In this document: in pieces, positions 16,887 through 32,268 of the stretch
Position numbering within the stretch: position 1 is the first letter of the stretch
Layout of the letters: every line of letters begins with the position of its first letter
Assembly (NCBI RefSeq): GCF_004011865.1
Contig: NZ_RKLP01000001.1
Span: 434,001-498,000 of the forward strand
Direction of reading: 5' to 3'
DNA from: Prescottella agglutinans
GTDB taxonomy: Bacteria > Actinomycetota > Actinomycetes > Mycobacteriales > Mycobacteriaceae
DNA length: 64,000 nucleotides
Program-made: the position numbers and the translations under genes
Notes under the pieces: model-generated
Database searches by the model: none
What the model was told of the DNA's origin: nothing
The model's input: the letters and a program-made list of their open reading frames with translations, nothing else

Positions 16887-16977
16887 ACCGGGAACCTACG
16901 CCCCGAGTGACGGACGCCTCACCACCAGTCCCATCGCGCGGCAAGGCCCCGCGTGTCGCGGAGCCGTCCGGCCGGCG

Positions 16978-17829
16978 TCAGGCCCGATGCAGACCGGGGT
17001 GGCGGGTGCGGCGGGCGAAGTACCGGCCGTCGACACGGTCGAGGCTGATCGACTGGCTGAACGCCTCGCTGAGGTTCTCGGCGGTGATGACGTCGTCGAG
17101 CAGGCCCTGCGAGACGACCCGCCCCTCCGAGAGCAGCAACGCGTGCGTGAAGCCCGGCGGGATCTCCTCGACGTGGTGCGTGATGAGCACGGTCGCCGGC
17201 GAATCGGGGTCGGCGGCGAGATCGCCCAGGCGCGCGACGAGTTCCTCGCGACCGCCGAGGTCGAGGCCCGCGGCCGGCTCGTCCAGCAGCAGCAGCTCGG
17301 GATCGGTCATCAGGGCGCGGGCGATGAGCACGCGCTTGCGCTCGCCCTCGGACAGCGTCCCGTAGGTGCGCTCGGCGAGGTGCTCGGCGCCGAGGCTCTC
17401 GAGCATCTCGACGGCACGCTCGGTGTCCATGTTCTCGTACTGTTCGCGCCACCGGCCGAGCACCGCGTAGCCGGCCGAGACCACCAGATCCTGCACGACC
17501 TCGTCGGCCGGAACACGGTGCGCGAGAGCCGACGACGACAGCCCGATCCGCGGACGCAACTCGGTGACGTCGACGCGGCCGAGGGTCTCGCCGAGCAGCC
17601 GCGCGACACCGGCCGTGGGGTGGACCTCGGCGGCGGCGATGCGCAGCAGCGACGTCTTGCCCGCGCCGTTGGGGCCGAGTACGACCCACTTCTCGTCGAG
17701 CTCCACCTTCCAGGAAACCGGGCCGACGAGGGTCGCTCCGCCCCGGCGAATCAGGACGTCTTCGAAATCGATGAGGAGATCAGGATCTGGTTCCGACACA
17801 GCGACCATCTTCCCGTACGGGATTTCCAC
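16978..17829 (-). CDS. ABC transporter ATP-binding protein (Rv3041c-like)
   Basis: 283 aa. Complete nucleotide-binding domain: Walker A GPNGAGKTS near residue 53, signature LSEGERKRVLIARALM, Walker B LLLLDEPAAGLD, and switch histidine in VLITHHVEEIPPG. No permease gene is adjacent, and the ATPase resembles the YlmA/ModF-type cytoplasmic ATPases. The GTG at 17829 is taken as start; inner starts at ATG 17808 or GTG 17799 are possible. Role unknown. Confidence 0.85.
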   Translation of the reverse strand: MEIPYGKMVAVSEPDPDLLIDFEDVLIRRGGATLVGPVSWKVELDEKWVVLGPNGAGKTSLLRIAAAEVHPTAGVARLLGETLGRVDVTELRPRIGLSSSALAHRVPADEVVQDLVVSAGYAVLGRWREQYENMDTERAVEMLESLGAEHLAERTYGTLSEGERKRVLIARALMTDPELLLLDEPAAGLDLGGREELVARLGDLAADPDSPATVLITHHVEEIPPGFTHALLLSEGRVVSQGLLDDVITAENLSEAFSQSISLDRVDGRYFARRTRHPGLHRA

Positions 17830-17867
17830 GGCGCCGACTGGACCGGACCTGCGTGTCGCCTACCGGA

Positions 17868-21717
<3,850 letters not shown>

Positions 21718-22022
21718 TGATCCTCCTGAATGTGCCCTTGGTCGCTCCGCAGGCTCGCTCCGAACCCCCGCCCCGCGCTCGAGGCAGACGTTCTCTGGCT
21801 TGCGCTCATCGAATCGTAGACGGTGCTTTCGCGCCTCGTGGACCGGGTCCTACTCCCTGTCGTACACGGGCCCTTCCGCCACCGGCCCATAGGGCCGCGA
21901 GCAGGACTTTAGTCCCCTACCGCCCGCCCGACCCACCGCGATGCGGCGTGTCGAGTGTGTCCGACTCGGGAACGTGCGGGCACCGCGCCGACGACGGCGC
22001 CGAACCCCACTCAGGATGCTGT
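21718..22022. other. Intergenic region upstream of ctaD and fecB
   Basis: About 300 bp between divergent ctaD and the first fecB-like gene. Apart from the ctaD ribosome site at 21718-21727, I see no gene, repeat or recognisable riboswitch. It presumably holds the ctaD promoter; no convincing -35/-10 pair could be picked by eye. Confidence 0.5.
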
Positions 22023-22056
22023 TAAGGTTTTCCTTACTTAACCAAGCCTCACCTTA
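22023..22056 (+). promoter_or_regulatory. Two overlapping IdeR/DmdR-like iron boxes
   Basis: TAAGGTTTTCCTTACTTAA at 22023-22041 matches 13 of 19 positions of the IdeR consensus as I know it. TTAACCAAGCCTCACCTTA at 22038-22056 matches about 12 of 19. They lie 22-55 bp before the GTG of a siderophore-binding lipoprotein, where a repressor would block transcription when iron is plentiful. Confidence 0.65.
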
Positions 22057-22077
22057 TCTATCCGGGAGCTTCCACTC

Positions 22078-23085
22078 GTGTTCAGATCGCCCCGACGGGC
22101 CCTTCCCGCGCTCGCCGCGGTGGGTGTGGCCGTCAGCCTCGCCCTCACCGGCTGCTCGTCCACCGAAACCACCGCAGCCACCGACGAGACAACGTCCACG
22201 GCGTCGAACGGGTTCCCGCGGACCGTCGAACACTTCCGCGGTGTGGCGAACATCGATGCACAGCCGCAGCGCATCGTCACGCTCGACAACAGCTACGCCG
22301 ACGCCGTCCTTCTGCTCGAGTCACCGCTCGTCGGATACGTCGACTACCGCGAGCAGGGCCTGCCCGACTATCTCGGCGACGCCCGCACCGAATACGCGGC
22401 CGACGCCGTCTCGGTGGGCAAGGTGTCCAACGCCAGCCTCGAGAAGGTCGCCGAACTGCAGCCCGACCTGATCCTGTCGGCCGAGGTGCGCGACGGGAAG
22501 AACTACGAGGCGCTCTCCGCGCTCGCGCCGACGGTGTTCTCCCAGTCGACGGGCCCGACGTGGAAGGACAACATCCGCCTCGTCGCCCGGGCGCTCGGCA
22601 AGGAGGATCTGGCCGAGCAGAAGATCGGCGAGTACGAGGCCCGCGCGAGGGCGATCGGCGACGAGATCAACGCCAAGGCGAACAACCCGAAGGTCTCGGT
22701 GGTCCGCTTCGCCGGTGAGCCGACTGCCCGTCTCTACCGGACGACGTCGTTCAGCGGCATCGTCCTCGCCGACGCCGGACTCGCCCGCCCGGACAGCCAG
22801 GGCCCGGATCCCGCGGACGCCGGCAGCATCATGAACGCGATCAGCCCGGAACGCATCAACGAGGCCGACGCCGACGTCATCTTCGTCGCGACGTACGAGG
22901 ATCCCGCGGGCAAGTCCCTCGAAGCGGCGCAGGCGTTCGTGCAGAACCCGCTGTGGGGAACGCTGAAGGGACGCATCGTGAACGTCGACGACGCGATGTG
23001 GATGACGCCGGTCAGCATCCAGGGCGCGCACCAGATCCTCGACGACCTCGCGGAGGCGTTCGGGGTGGACCCGCACAACAGCTAA
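22078..23085 (+). CDS. Iron-siderophore-binding lipoprotein (FecB-like)
   Basis: 335 aa substrate-binding protein. Signal peptide with lipobox LTGC, cysteine near residue 25. FecB/FepB fold: PQRIVTLDNSYADAVLLLESPLVGYVDY, AELQPDLILSAEVRD, APTVFSQS, long linker helix, then FSGIVLADAGLARP. GTG start at 22078. Iron-box-like sites upstream support iron control. No permease or ATPase gene follows, so it must work with components elsewhere or serve in heme/siderophore capture, as FecB (Rv3044) does in mycobacteria. Confidence 0.9.
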   Translation: MFRSPRRALPALAAVGVAVSLALTGCSSTETTAATDETTSTASNGFPRTVEHFRGVANIDAQPQRIVTLDNSYADAVLLLESPLVGYVDYREQGLPDYLGDARTEYAADAVSVGKVSNASLEKVAELQPDLILSAEVRDGKNYEALSALAPTVFSQSTGPTWKDNIRLVARALGKEDLAEQKIGEYEARARAIGDEINAKANNPKVSVVRFAGEPTARLYRTTSFSGIVLADAGLARPDSQGPDPADAGSIMNAISPERINEADADVIFVATYEDPAGKSLEAAQAFVQNPLWGTLKGRIVNVDDAMWMTPVSIQGAHQILDDLAEAFGVDPHNS

Positions 23086-23134
23086 CCTGGATCGGCCCGC
23101 ACACGCCGCGCTCGCCGAACAGGAAGTCGTCGCA

Positions 23135-24157
23135 TTGTCCAGTTCCCAGCCCGTTCGCACCGCCCGCCGCGCCACCGCCGCCGTGATCGCGGCGTCGGCA
23201 GTCCTCGTGGGACTCACCGGCTGCGGTGACTCGACGGACGACGACGCGAGCAGCATCGTGCGGACCACGACCAAGATCGCGGGCGCGGGTGTCGTGAGCG
23301 TCGAACGCGACACCCGCGCCGCCTGCGCGACACCCACACCGGCGGACCCGGGAGCCCCGGATCCGCGGCGCATCGTCGTGCTCGACGCTGCCGCAATGGA
23401 TTCGGTGTGCGCACTCGGCCTGTGGGAGCGCGTGGTCGGCGCGGCGACGTCGGCGGGCGACACCCCGCAGCCGTCCTATCTGGGAACCGGAATCTCGTTG
23501 CTGCCCAGCGTCGGTCCGGAGTCGGCGCCCGACGTCGACCAGATCGCGAAGGCGGCGCCGGACCTGATCCTCGGATCCGCGCCGGCCTCCCCCGAACTGG
23601 CCGACCGCCTGAAGGCCGTCGCACCCACCGTCTTCGTCGGCGACGATCCGGTGCAGTGGAAGTCGCGGTTCCTCGCCTCCGGCAAGGCACTCGGGCGGTC
23701 CGGCGCGGCGCAGCAGGCGCTCGACTCGTACACCACGGACGCCGCACGGATCGGCACCGAGATCAACGCCCGCCAGACGCAGGCGTCGGTGGTCCGGTTC
23801 CGGTCCGACGCCACCGAGATCGAGGGCCCCGGATCCTTCTCCGGCCAGGTCCTCGCGGACGCGCAGGTGCAACGCCCGGCCGCGCAGCGAATCGAGGTGG
23901 CGTCGAAGGACATCGACGACCTCGGCGGTCTGTCGGCGGCCGAGGGCGACCTGATCTACGTCAGTTTCGACGGGCCGGGCGGCCTCGAACACGGCACGTC
24001 GGTGATGGAGTCCGACGCCTGGTACGACCTCGGTGCGGTCACCGACAACCGCGTCTTCGCCGTCGACGACGAGGTGTGGAACGCCGGCAACGGGGTCGTC
24101 GCGGCCCGCGCGCTCCTCACCGACCTCCAGGAAAGCCTCAACGGGTACGTCAGCTAG
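23135..24157 (+). CDS. Second FecB-like siderophore-binding lipoprotein
   Basis: 340 aa, 50 bp after its paralogue. Signal peptide with lipobox LTGC (cysteine near residue 30). Binding-protein segments: RRIVVLDAAAMDSVCALGLWERVVG, AAPDLILGSAP, APTVFVGDDPVQW, RFRSDATEIEGPGSFSGQVLADA. The TTG at 23135, preceded by AGGAAG, is the best start; an upstream ATG/GTG in frame is not evident. It is divergent in sequence from the first copy, so the pair may bind different chelates. Same strand and probably same transcript as the first copy. Confidence 0.85.
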   Translation: MSSSQPVRTARRATAAVIAASAVLVGLTGCGDSTDDDASSIVRTTTKIAGAGVVSVERDTRAACATPTPADPGAPDPRRIVVLDAAAMDSVCALGLWERVVGAATSAGDTPQPSYLGTGISLLPSVGPESAPDVDQIAKAAPDLILGSAPASPELADRLKAVAPTVFVGDDPVQWKSRFLASGKALGRSGAAQQALDSYTTDAARIGTEINARQTQASVVRFRSDATEIEGPGSFSGQVLADAQVQRPAAQRIEVASKDIDDLGGLSAAEGDLIYVSFDGPGGLEHGTSVMESDAWYDLGAVTDNRVFAVDDEVWNAGNGVVAARALLTDLQESLNGYVS

Positions 24158-24166
24158 GAGCCTTCG

Positions 24167-24640
24167 ATGCCGGTACCGGAATTCGTTGCGGCGCTGCGGG
24201 AACACGTCGGGCACGCCCCGCTGTGGCTGCCGGGTGTCAGCGTCGTCCTGCTCGACGACGACGGCCGGCTCCTGCTCACCCGGCGCGCCGACAACGGCCT
24301 GTGGGCCGTCGTCTCCGGGATCCTCGAACCCGGGGAGGAACCCGGCCCGGCGGTGCTGCGGGAGATCCGCGAGGAGACCGGCGTCGAGGCGGAACTGGTG
24401 CGGGTCGTCAGCGTCGGCGCCGCCGGCCCCGTCACCTATCCCAACGGCGACATCGCCGCGTACCTCGACGTGTGTTTCCTCGGCCGCGTGGTGTCCGGTG
24501 AGGCCCGCGTCGCCGACGACGAGAACCTCGAGGTGCGCTGGTTCTCCCCCGACGCCCTGCCGTCGGACATGACCGCGTCGTCGCAGCGGCGCATCGCGGC
24601 GGCCCTGCGCGACGAACCGACGTGGTTCGCGCTCGACTGA
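24167..24640 (+). CDS. Nudix hydrolase (nucleoside-diphosphate-type)
   Basis: 157 aa. Complete Nudix box GILEPGEEPGPAVLREIREETGVEAEL near residue 45, with the preceding strand VVLLDDDGRLLLTRRADNGLW, as in MutT/NUDT-like pyrophosphohydrolases. The C-terminal WFSPDALP is common in this group. It starts 9 bp after the second FecB-like gene, so it is probably co-transcribed; no functional link to iron is obvious. Specific substrate unknown. Confidence 0.88.
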   Translation: MPVPEFVAALREHVGHAPLWLPGVSVVLLDDDGRLLLTRRADNGLWAVVSGILEPGEEPGPAVLREIREETGVEAELVRVVSVGAAGPVTYPNGDIAAYLDVCFLGRVVSGEARVADDENLEVRWFSPDALPSDMTASSQRRIAAALRDEPTWFALD

Positions 24641-24644
24641 ACGC

Positions 24645-25031
24645 TCAGCCCTGCGCCGTCTCCCACAGCCCCATGACGTTGCCTTCGGTGTCCCGGAAGT
24701 AGGCGGCGAAGCCCATCTCCCCCACCGGCTGTTTCGCCGAGACCGTCGCACCACCCAAGGTTTCGATCTTGGCCAGCGCCACGTCGATGTCGTCGACGTT
24801 GACCGTGATCACCGGACCGCGCGGGGACTGCTCATTCCGCTCGAACATGCCACCGCCGATGTACCCGGGCTCGGCCGGCATCCCCGATTCCGCCGCCGGT
24901 CCGGTCGCCACGCCGGTGTAGTCCAGTTCGGGCATCTCGGTGACGTTCCAGCCGAATGCCTGCCGGTAGAAGTTGCGGGCCCGGTCACCGTTGTCGAACG
25001 GGACCTCGAAATGCACTACGCGACCACTCAT
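24645..25031 (-). CDS. VOC-family (glyoxalase/bleomycin-resistance-like) protein
   Basis: 128 aa, one VOC unit of two beta-alpha-beta-beta-beta modules: VVHFEVPFDNGDRARNFYRQAFGW at the N-terminus, ITVNVDDIDVALAKIETLGGATV in the middle, and MGFAAYFRDTEGNVMGLWE at the end. The His at residue 7 and the final Glu are the usual metal ligands. ATG 25031 follows GAGGCGGCG. Converges with the Nudix gene with a 4-bp gap. Substrate unknown. Confidence 0.85.
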   Translation of the reverse strand: MSGRVVHFEVPFDNGDRARNFYRQAFGWNVTEMPELDYTGVATGPAAESGMPAEPGYIGGGMFERNEQSPRGPVITVNVDDIDVALAKIETLGGATVSAKQPVGEMGFAAYFRDTEGNVMGLWETAQG

Positions 25032-25177
25032 CGCCGCCTCCTCGATTGATGTCGGGCGCTGTCGTCGGTGGAGCTCTCCGTCTCGACAGTAGGCGCGCCG
25101 CACCGACCGCCACAACGACGGACCGAAACCCACCGCCTGCCATTGCCTTCCGCGGCCAGATCCGTCACCCTTCTCCG

Positions 25178-25702
25178 GTGACCACAGCAGGATTCGGCGC
25201 GACCACTCCCGGCACGACACCGCCGACGGCGGAGATTCCGGACAAACACGGCGACTCCGGCGACCCGCGGTATCCGTCGCCGCGTGACCTGCGTCAGGCG
25301 ATAGCGTTCGTCGTCGACTGGTGCCTGCACATCGCGGTCGGCCTCGTCGCGATGACCGTGTGCATGGACATCCCGTCCGTGGCGGATTGGGCAGCGCTCG
25401 CTCTGTTCGTCGGCTGGATCGCCGCGTCGCTGCTGCAACGCGTGGTGGCGCAGCGAATCTTCCACGCGACCCTCGGCAAGGCGCTGACCGGACTGTGCGT
25501 GATCCGCCCTTCCGACGGATCGTGGCCGACGCTCGGCTACCTCCTGAAGTGGTGGCTGATCGGGGCGCTCGACTTCGTCTCCACGATCACCGACAGCCCG
25601 TGGCCAGGCGACAACGACGGCTCGCCCGCAGTCGTGCGGCGCCGCGACGTCGTGGCCCGAGATGCCGAAAGGCCGAATGTCACATCGGTTCAGTTGTACT
25701 GA
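25178..25702 (+). CDS. RDD-family small membrane protein
   Basis: 174 aa. RDD hallmarks: RQAIAFVVDWCLHIAVGLVAM (first helix with Asp), WAALALFVGWIAASLLQRVV (second helix), and RIFHATLGKALTGLCV. Two to three membrane segments are predicted from hydrophobicity. Start GTG 25178, chosen because the conserved region begins about 35 residues later and no RBS is visible for other starts. The last nine codons (PNVTSVQLY) lie inside a long palindrome, so the element has become part of the coding sequence. Confidence 0.8.
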   Translation: MTTAGFGATTPGTTPPTAEIPDKHGDSGDPRYPSPRDLRQAIAFVVDWCLHIAVGLVAMTVCMDIPSVADWAALALFVGWIAASLLQRVVAQRIFHATLGKALTGLCVIRPSDGSWPTLGYLLKWWLIGALDFVSTITDSPWPGDNDGSPAVVRRRDVVARDAERPNVTSVQLY

Positions 25703-25721
25703 ACGGATGTGACATTCGGCC
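25671..25721. repeat. Long palindrome, GCCGAATGTCACA family, copy 1
   Basis: GGCCGAATGTCACATC (25671-25686) and its exact complement at 25706-25721, with an inner GTTCAGT/ACTGAAC stem around loop TGT and one G-G mismatch per side. Nearly the same core recurs at 32196-32244. It spans the stop codon of the RDD gene and separates it from convergent nrdF, so it could act as a two-way terminator. Confidence 0.85.
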
Positions 25722-25739
25722 ACAGCGGATGGCGGGGAA

Positions 25740-28950
<3,211 letters not shown>

Positions 28951-29422
28951 TGTTCACTCTCCATGAATTGTGCGAGGCCCTCGCGCACGGCGACGACGTC
29001 CTCGGCTGTTCCCATTAGTTCGAAGCGGTACAGGTACGGGACCCGGCACTTCTGTGAAATCACGTTCCCGGCATAGCAGTACGACTCGCCGAAGTTCGTG
29101 TTACCGGCAGCAATCACCCCTCGGATGAGGTCGCGATTGTGCTTGTTGTTGAGGAATCGGATGACCTGCTTGGGCACATAGCTCGTGTCGCGCCCCGTCG
29201 CCGTCGTGCCGCCCCCGTAGGTGGGGAGGATCAGGACGTACGGTTCGTCGACCTCGAACAGGCCTTCGCGGTCATGTAGCGGGATGCGCGTAGCGGGGAC
29301 ACCGAGTCGTTCGACGAATCGGTGTGTGTTCTCCGACGCGCTGGAGAAGTACACCAGCGATGCCATCGGCGTTCACCATTTCACTCGAGTGGATCATCCC
29401 CGCGGCGCTGCCGCACGGCGGC

Positions 29423-29656
29423 TCACGCAGCGTTTGCGGTGAGGTCCTTGATACGGTCCGGACGGAAGCCCGACCAGTGGTCGTCACCGGCCACCACGAC
29501 GGGGGCCTGGAGGTACCCGAGCGCCATGACGTAGTCGCGCGCTTCAGGGTTCTCGGAGATGTCGACGATGTCGTATTCGAGACCGGCCTTGTCGAGGGCG
29601 CGGTAGGTGGCATTGCACTGAACGCAGGCGGGCTTGGTGTAGACGGTGATGCTCAT
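29423..29656 (-). CDS. nrdH: Glutaredoxin-like protein NrdH
   Basis: 77 aa redoxin that reduces class Ib reductase. The CXXC active site is in TKPACVQCNATYRALDK near residue 11, and the WSGFRPDRIKDL C-terminus is the NrdH signature that interacts with thioredoxin reductase. ATG 29656 follows AGAGGG. First gene of the nrdHIEF operon; candidate NrdR sites lie upstream. Confidence 0.96.
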   Translation of the reverse strand: MSITVYTKPACVQCNATYRALDKAGLEYDIVDISENPEARDYVMALGYLQAPVVVAGDDHWSGFRPDRIKDLTANAA

Positions 29657-29776
29657 ATTGGTCCCTCTTTCCAACGGCCTGACGAGCTTTGGTTGTGCAC
29701 TGTTCACGCCGAGGATCGGGCCTCATTTCGAACCCGGGATCCGTTTCGTTCCCGTTGTGCCCCCTCGGCTGTGTAG

Positions 29777-29824
29777 ACACTACACCTTGTGGCCGACAGA
29801 TACGCACAGCGCGAGATCTTGTGA
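29777..29824 (-). promoter_or_regulatory. Two candidate NrdR boxes upstream of nrdH
   Basis: ACACTACACCTTGTGG at 29777-29792 matches 12 of 16 positions of the NrdR consensus. A weaker one, GCGCGAGATCTTGTGA at 29809-29824, is exactly 32 bp away, close to the paired spacing known for NrdR boxes. They lie 120-170 bp before nrdH. Confidence 0.5.
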
Positions 29825-29871
29825 GTTGCACTCGTGGAATTCCCAGGTCGACCCCCTGCCGGAGGATCGAT

Positions 29872-30114
29872 TCAGGAGGCCTCCGGCGTGTCGCGGGTCA
29901 CAGGTTCGACGGTGATTTCCGGCACACCCGCCGCGCTGCCGAGCGGGGCCCGGACCGACCGGTCCGCCCATGTCCGACGCGTCCACGACACCCCCACGTG
30001 CGGCGTTCTGCGCGGCCGGCCGTCGGCGCCGACACTGATCGCGCGCGTCGACGCCACACCCCCGCAAACGACACGCCGAGGCGCGACACGCGGAGCCCCG
30101 GACGGAACCCGCAC
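29872..30114 (-). CDS. Possible small protein of unknown function
   Basis: Open frame of 80 codons starting GTG at 30114, in an otherwise gene-free 554-bp gap between nrdH and the siderophore-interacting protein. Third codon positions are mostly G or C, more so than in the competing plus-strand frame at 29834-30151. The product is basic with an acidic tail (EITVEPVTRDTPEAS). No family recognised and no clear ribosome site. The rest of the gap (29657-29871 and 30115-30210) holds only the NrdR-like sites. Confidence 0.3.
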   Translation of the reverse strand: MRVPSGAPRVAPRRVVCGGVASTRAISVGADGRPRRTPHVGVSWTRRTWADRSVRAPLGSAAGVPEITVEPVTRDTPEAS

Positions 30115-30210
30115 GACGACGCCCTCGGCACGCCCGTCGATAGTTAACTGACCGGTAACCGCCGGTAGGTGGACGACGCCCCGGCCGCCGCCCTGTGCCA
30201 GGGTGACCCC

Positions 30211-31104
30211 GTGCCCTCGAACCCCAGCCCCTACCGCTTCGCGGCGGTGTCACGCGTCGCACGAATCACCCCCAACATGCAGCGGATCACCCTGTCCGGG
30301 GGCGACCTGACGCGGTTCGTCTCGAGCGGTGACCCGGACGAGCGCCTTCTGGTGGTGTTCCCGGGCGAGGGCGAGGGCCGGCCGCCGCAGCCGCAGCCGA
30401 TCGGCGAGACGTGGGACTACCCCGTAGACGGGCCCCGGCCCGAGATGCGCAGCTACACGGTCCGACGCTGGAACCGCGCGACGTGTGAGATGGACATCGA
30501 CTTCGCGGTCCACGACGGCGGCGCCGCCGTGCGTTGGGCGCTGCAGGCGCGGCCTGGCCAGGTCCTCGGGGTGACGACGGCGTCGGGCTGGTACCGGCCG
30601 CCCGCCGGGACGGCGTGGCAACTGCTGATCGCGGACATGACGGCCCTGCCCGCCGTGGGCCGGATCGTCGAGGAACTCGCGCCCGGCACGCGCGTGCACG
30701 TCGTGGCCGAGGTCACGACGCCGGCCGACGAGCAGCGCATCGAGACGGCCGGCGACGCCACATACACGTGGCTGCACGGGACCGGCAACGGTGTCGGCCC
30801 CAGCGCCGTGGCCGACACCGCCCGGAAGTGGGACCGCCCCGGCGGCCCCGGGTACATCTGGTTCGCCGGCGAGGCGGGGTGCTCGCGTGAGGTGCGCCGC
30901 TGGGTGCGCCACCAGCTGGGGTGGCCGACCGCGCGTTACGACGTCATCGGCTACTGGCGCGCAGAGAAGGAGGCGTGGACTGCCCGCTACGAGCAGGTCC
31001 GCGACCGGATCGAGGCGGCGCAGAGTGCAGCACTGGCGGCAGGCGGCGACTTCGACGCGGTGCGCGACGCCGTCGATGCCGCGATGGACGAGAACGGACT
31101 CTGA
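30211..31104 (+). CDS. Siderophore-interacting protein (FAD ferric reductase)
   Basis: 297 aa, SIP/ViuB family, reducing Fe(III)-siderophore in the cytoplasm with NAD(P)H. N-terminal FAD barrel with the RSYTVR motif near residue 78 and DIDFAVHDGGAAVRWA; C-terminal NAD(P)H domain with LLIADMTALPAVGRI and YIWFAGEAGCSREVRRW; ends with YDVIGYWRAEKEAW. Start GTG 30211 follows AGGGTGAC; GTG 30169 would add 14 residues. It is not next to the FecB pair, but complements it functionally. Confidence 0.9.
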   Translation: MPSNPSPYRFAAVSRVARITPNMQRITLSGGDLTRFVSSGDPDERLLVVFPGEGEGRPPQPQPIGETWDYPVDGPRPEMRSYTVRRWNRATCEMDIDFAVHDGGAAVRWALQARPGQVLGVTTASGWYRPPAGTAWQLLIADMTALPAVGRIVEELAPGTRVHVVAEVTTPADEQRIETAGDATYTWLHGTGNGVGPSAVADTARKWDRPGGPGYIWFAGEAGCSREVRRWVRHQLGWPTARYDVIGYWRAEKEAWTARYEQVRDRIEAAQSAALAAGGDFDAVRDAVDAAMDENGL

Positions 31105-31198
31105 CACGGGACGCGTCCGGTCGCGCCTACTCGGATCCGACGATCCGGGCACGAACGGCACTAGCCTGAACCATCCGTCGACCCGGAGGTGCAGCGTC

Positions 31199-32170
31199 AT
31201 GCAGGTGTTGGTGCCCGACAGTCAACGTCGTACTTCCGAGGAACTGCACGACCGCCTCGACCTGTCCGAAGGGGACGCGTCGGCGAAGCGGTCCGCGTTC
31301 TGGATCATGCTGCTGCTGTCCGGGGTGATCGCCGCCGCCGGCGTCATCGGAGACTCGACCGCGACCGTGATCGGCGCCATGATCGTCGCCCCACTGTCGA
31401 CACCCATCCTCGGCATCGGCCTGGGCATCACGACCGGACGGGTCGGGTTGATCGGCCGGAGCCTCGCGTACGTCCTGGCCGGGGTGGTACTCGTCACGAC
31501 GCTGGGGTTCGTGTTCGCCCAGGTCCTACCCGACCCCACCAACGTGCTCGCCAACTCCCAGGTGGTGGGGCGGACCTCGCCGACGCTCATGGACCTGCTG
31601 GCCGCGATCGCCACGGGACTCGTCGGGGCGATCGCCGTCTGCCGCCGCGACGTCGGCGACGTCCTGCCCGGCGTCGCGATCGCGATCTCGCTGGTTCCGC
31701 CGCTGGCCGTCGTCGGTGTCTGCCTCGGGTCCGGCGCGCCCGATCTCGCGCTGGGAGCCGGGGTGTTGTTCGCGTCGAACGTCGTCGCGATGATCATCAC
31801 CTCGACGGTGGTCTTCGTCACGACCGGCTATGCCGAACTCGCGGGAGGCACCGACGCCCGTCGAGGCCGCGCGTACCTGGTCCTCGCCGCCGCCCTCGCC
31901 ATCGTGACGGTGCCGATGATCGTCAACTCGCTGTCGTCGCTGTGGTCACGACAGATCTCCTCCGCCGCACAGCAGTGGCTCGGCGACAGCCCCGGTGCCG
32001 AGGTCACCGACGTCACCCTGCACGGCAACACTGCGACCGTCGTCGTGCTCGGCCCCGAGGATCTTCCACCGGTCGCATCCCTGCAGCGGACCGTCGACGA
32101 TCTGATTCCGTGGTCGCCGAACGTGGTGGTGGTCCACACCGTCGGCGAGCGGATCGCGCCGGCCGGGTGA
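31199..32170 (+). CDS. DUF389 / TIGR00341-family membrane protein
   Basis: 323 aa with about seven hydrophobic segments. The family signature is clear: FWIMLLLSGVIAAAGVIGDS, then ATVIGAMIVAPLSTPILGI and, in the second half, RRDVGDVLPGVAIAISLVPP. The C-terminal 70 residues are soluble. ATG 31199 is fixed by GGAGGTG 9 nt upstream. Function of the family is not established. It converges on the FMN reductase gene across a palindromic repeat. Confidence 0.88.
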   Translation: MQVLVPDSQRRTSEELHDRLDLSEGDASAKRSAFWIMLLLSGVIAAAGVIGDSTATVIGAMIVAPLSTPILGIGLGITTGRVGLIGRSLAYVLAGVVLVTTLGFVFAQVLPDPTNVLANSQVVGRTSPTLMDLLAAIATGLVGAIAVCRRDVGDVLPGVAIAISLVPPLAVVGVCLGSGAPDLALGAGVLFASNVVAMIITSTVVFVTTGYAELAGGTDARRGRAYLVLAAALAIVTVPMIVNSLSSLWSRQISSAAQQWLGDSPGAEVTDVTLHGNTATVVVLGPEDLPPVASLQRTVDDLIPWSPNVVVVHTVGERIAPAG

Positions 32171-32195
32171 CGCGATCCCGCCCGTCCCCCGAAAC

Positions 32196-32244
32196 GCCGA
32201 ATGTCACACGCGTCCAGTCCAACTGAACGCATGTGACATTCGGC
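32196..32244. repeat. Long palindrome, GCCGAATGTCACA family, copy 2
   Basis: GCCGAATGTCACA at 32196-32208 and TGTGACATTCGGC at 32232-32244, with a partly paired centre containing CCAGT and ACTGAAC. The arms are identical to those of copy 1 at 25671. Like copy 1, it lies between the 3' ends of two convergent genes. Confidence 0.85.
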
Positions 32245-32268
32245 CGAATGCGCGGGTGATCCGAGGGA

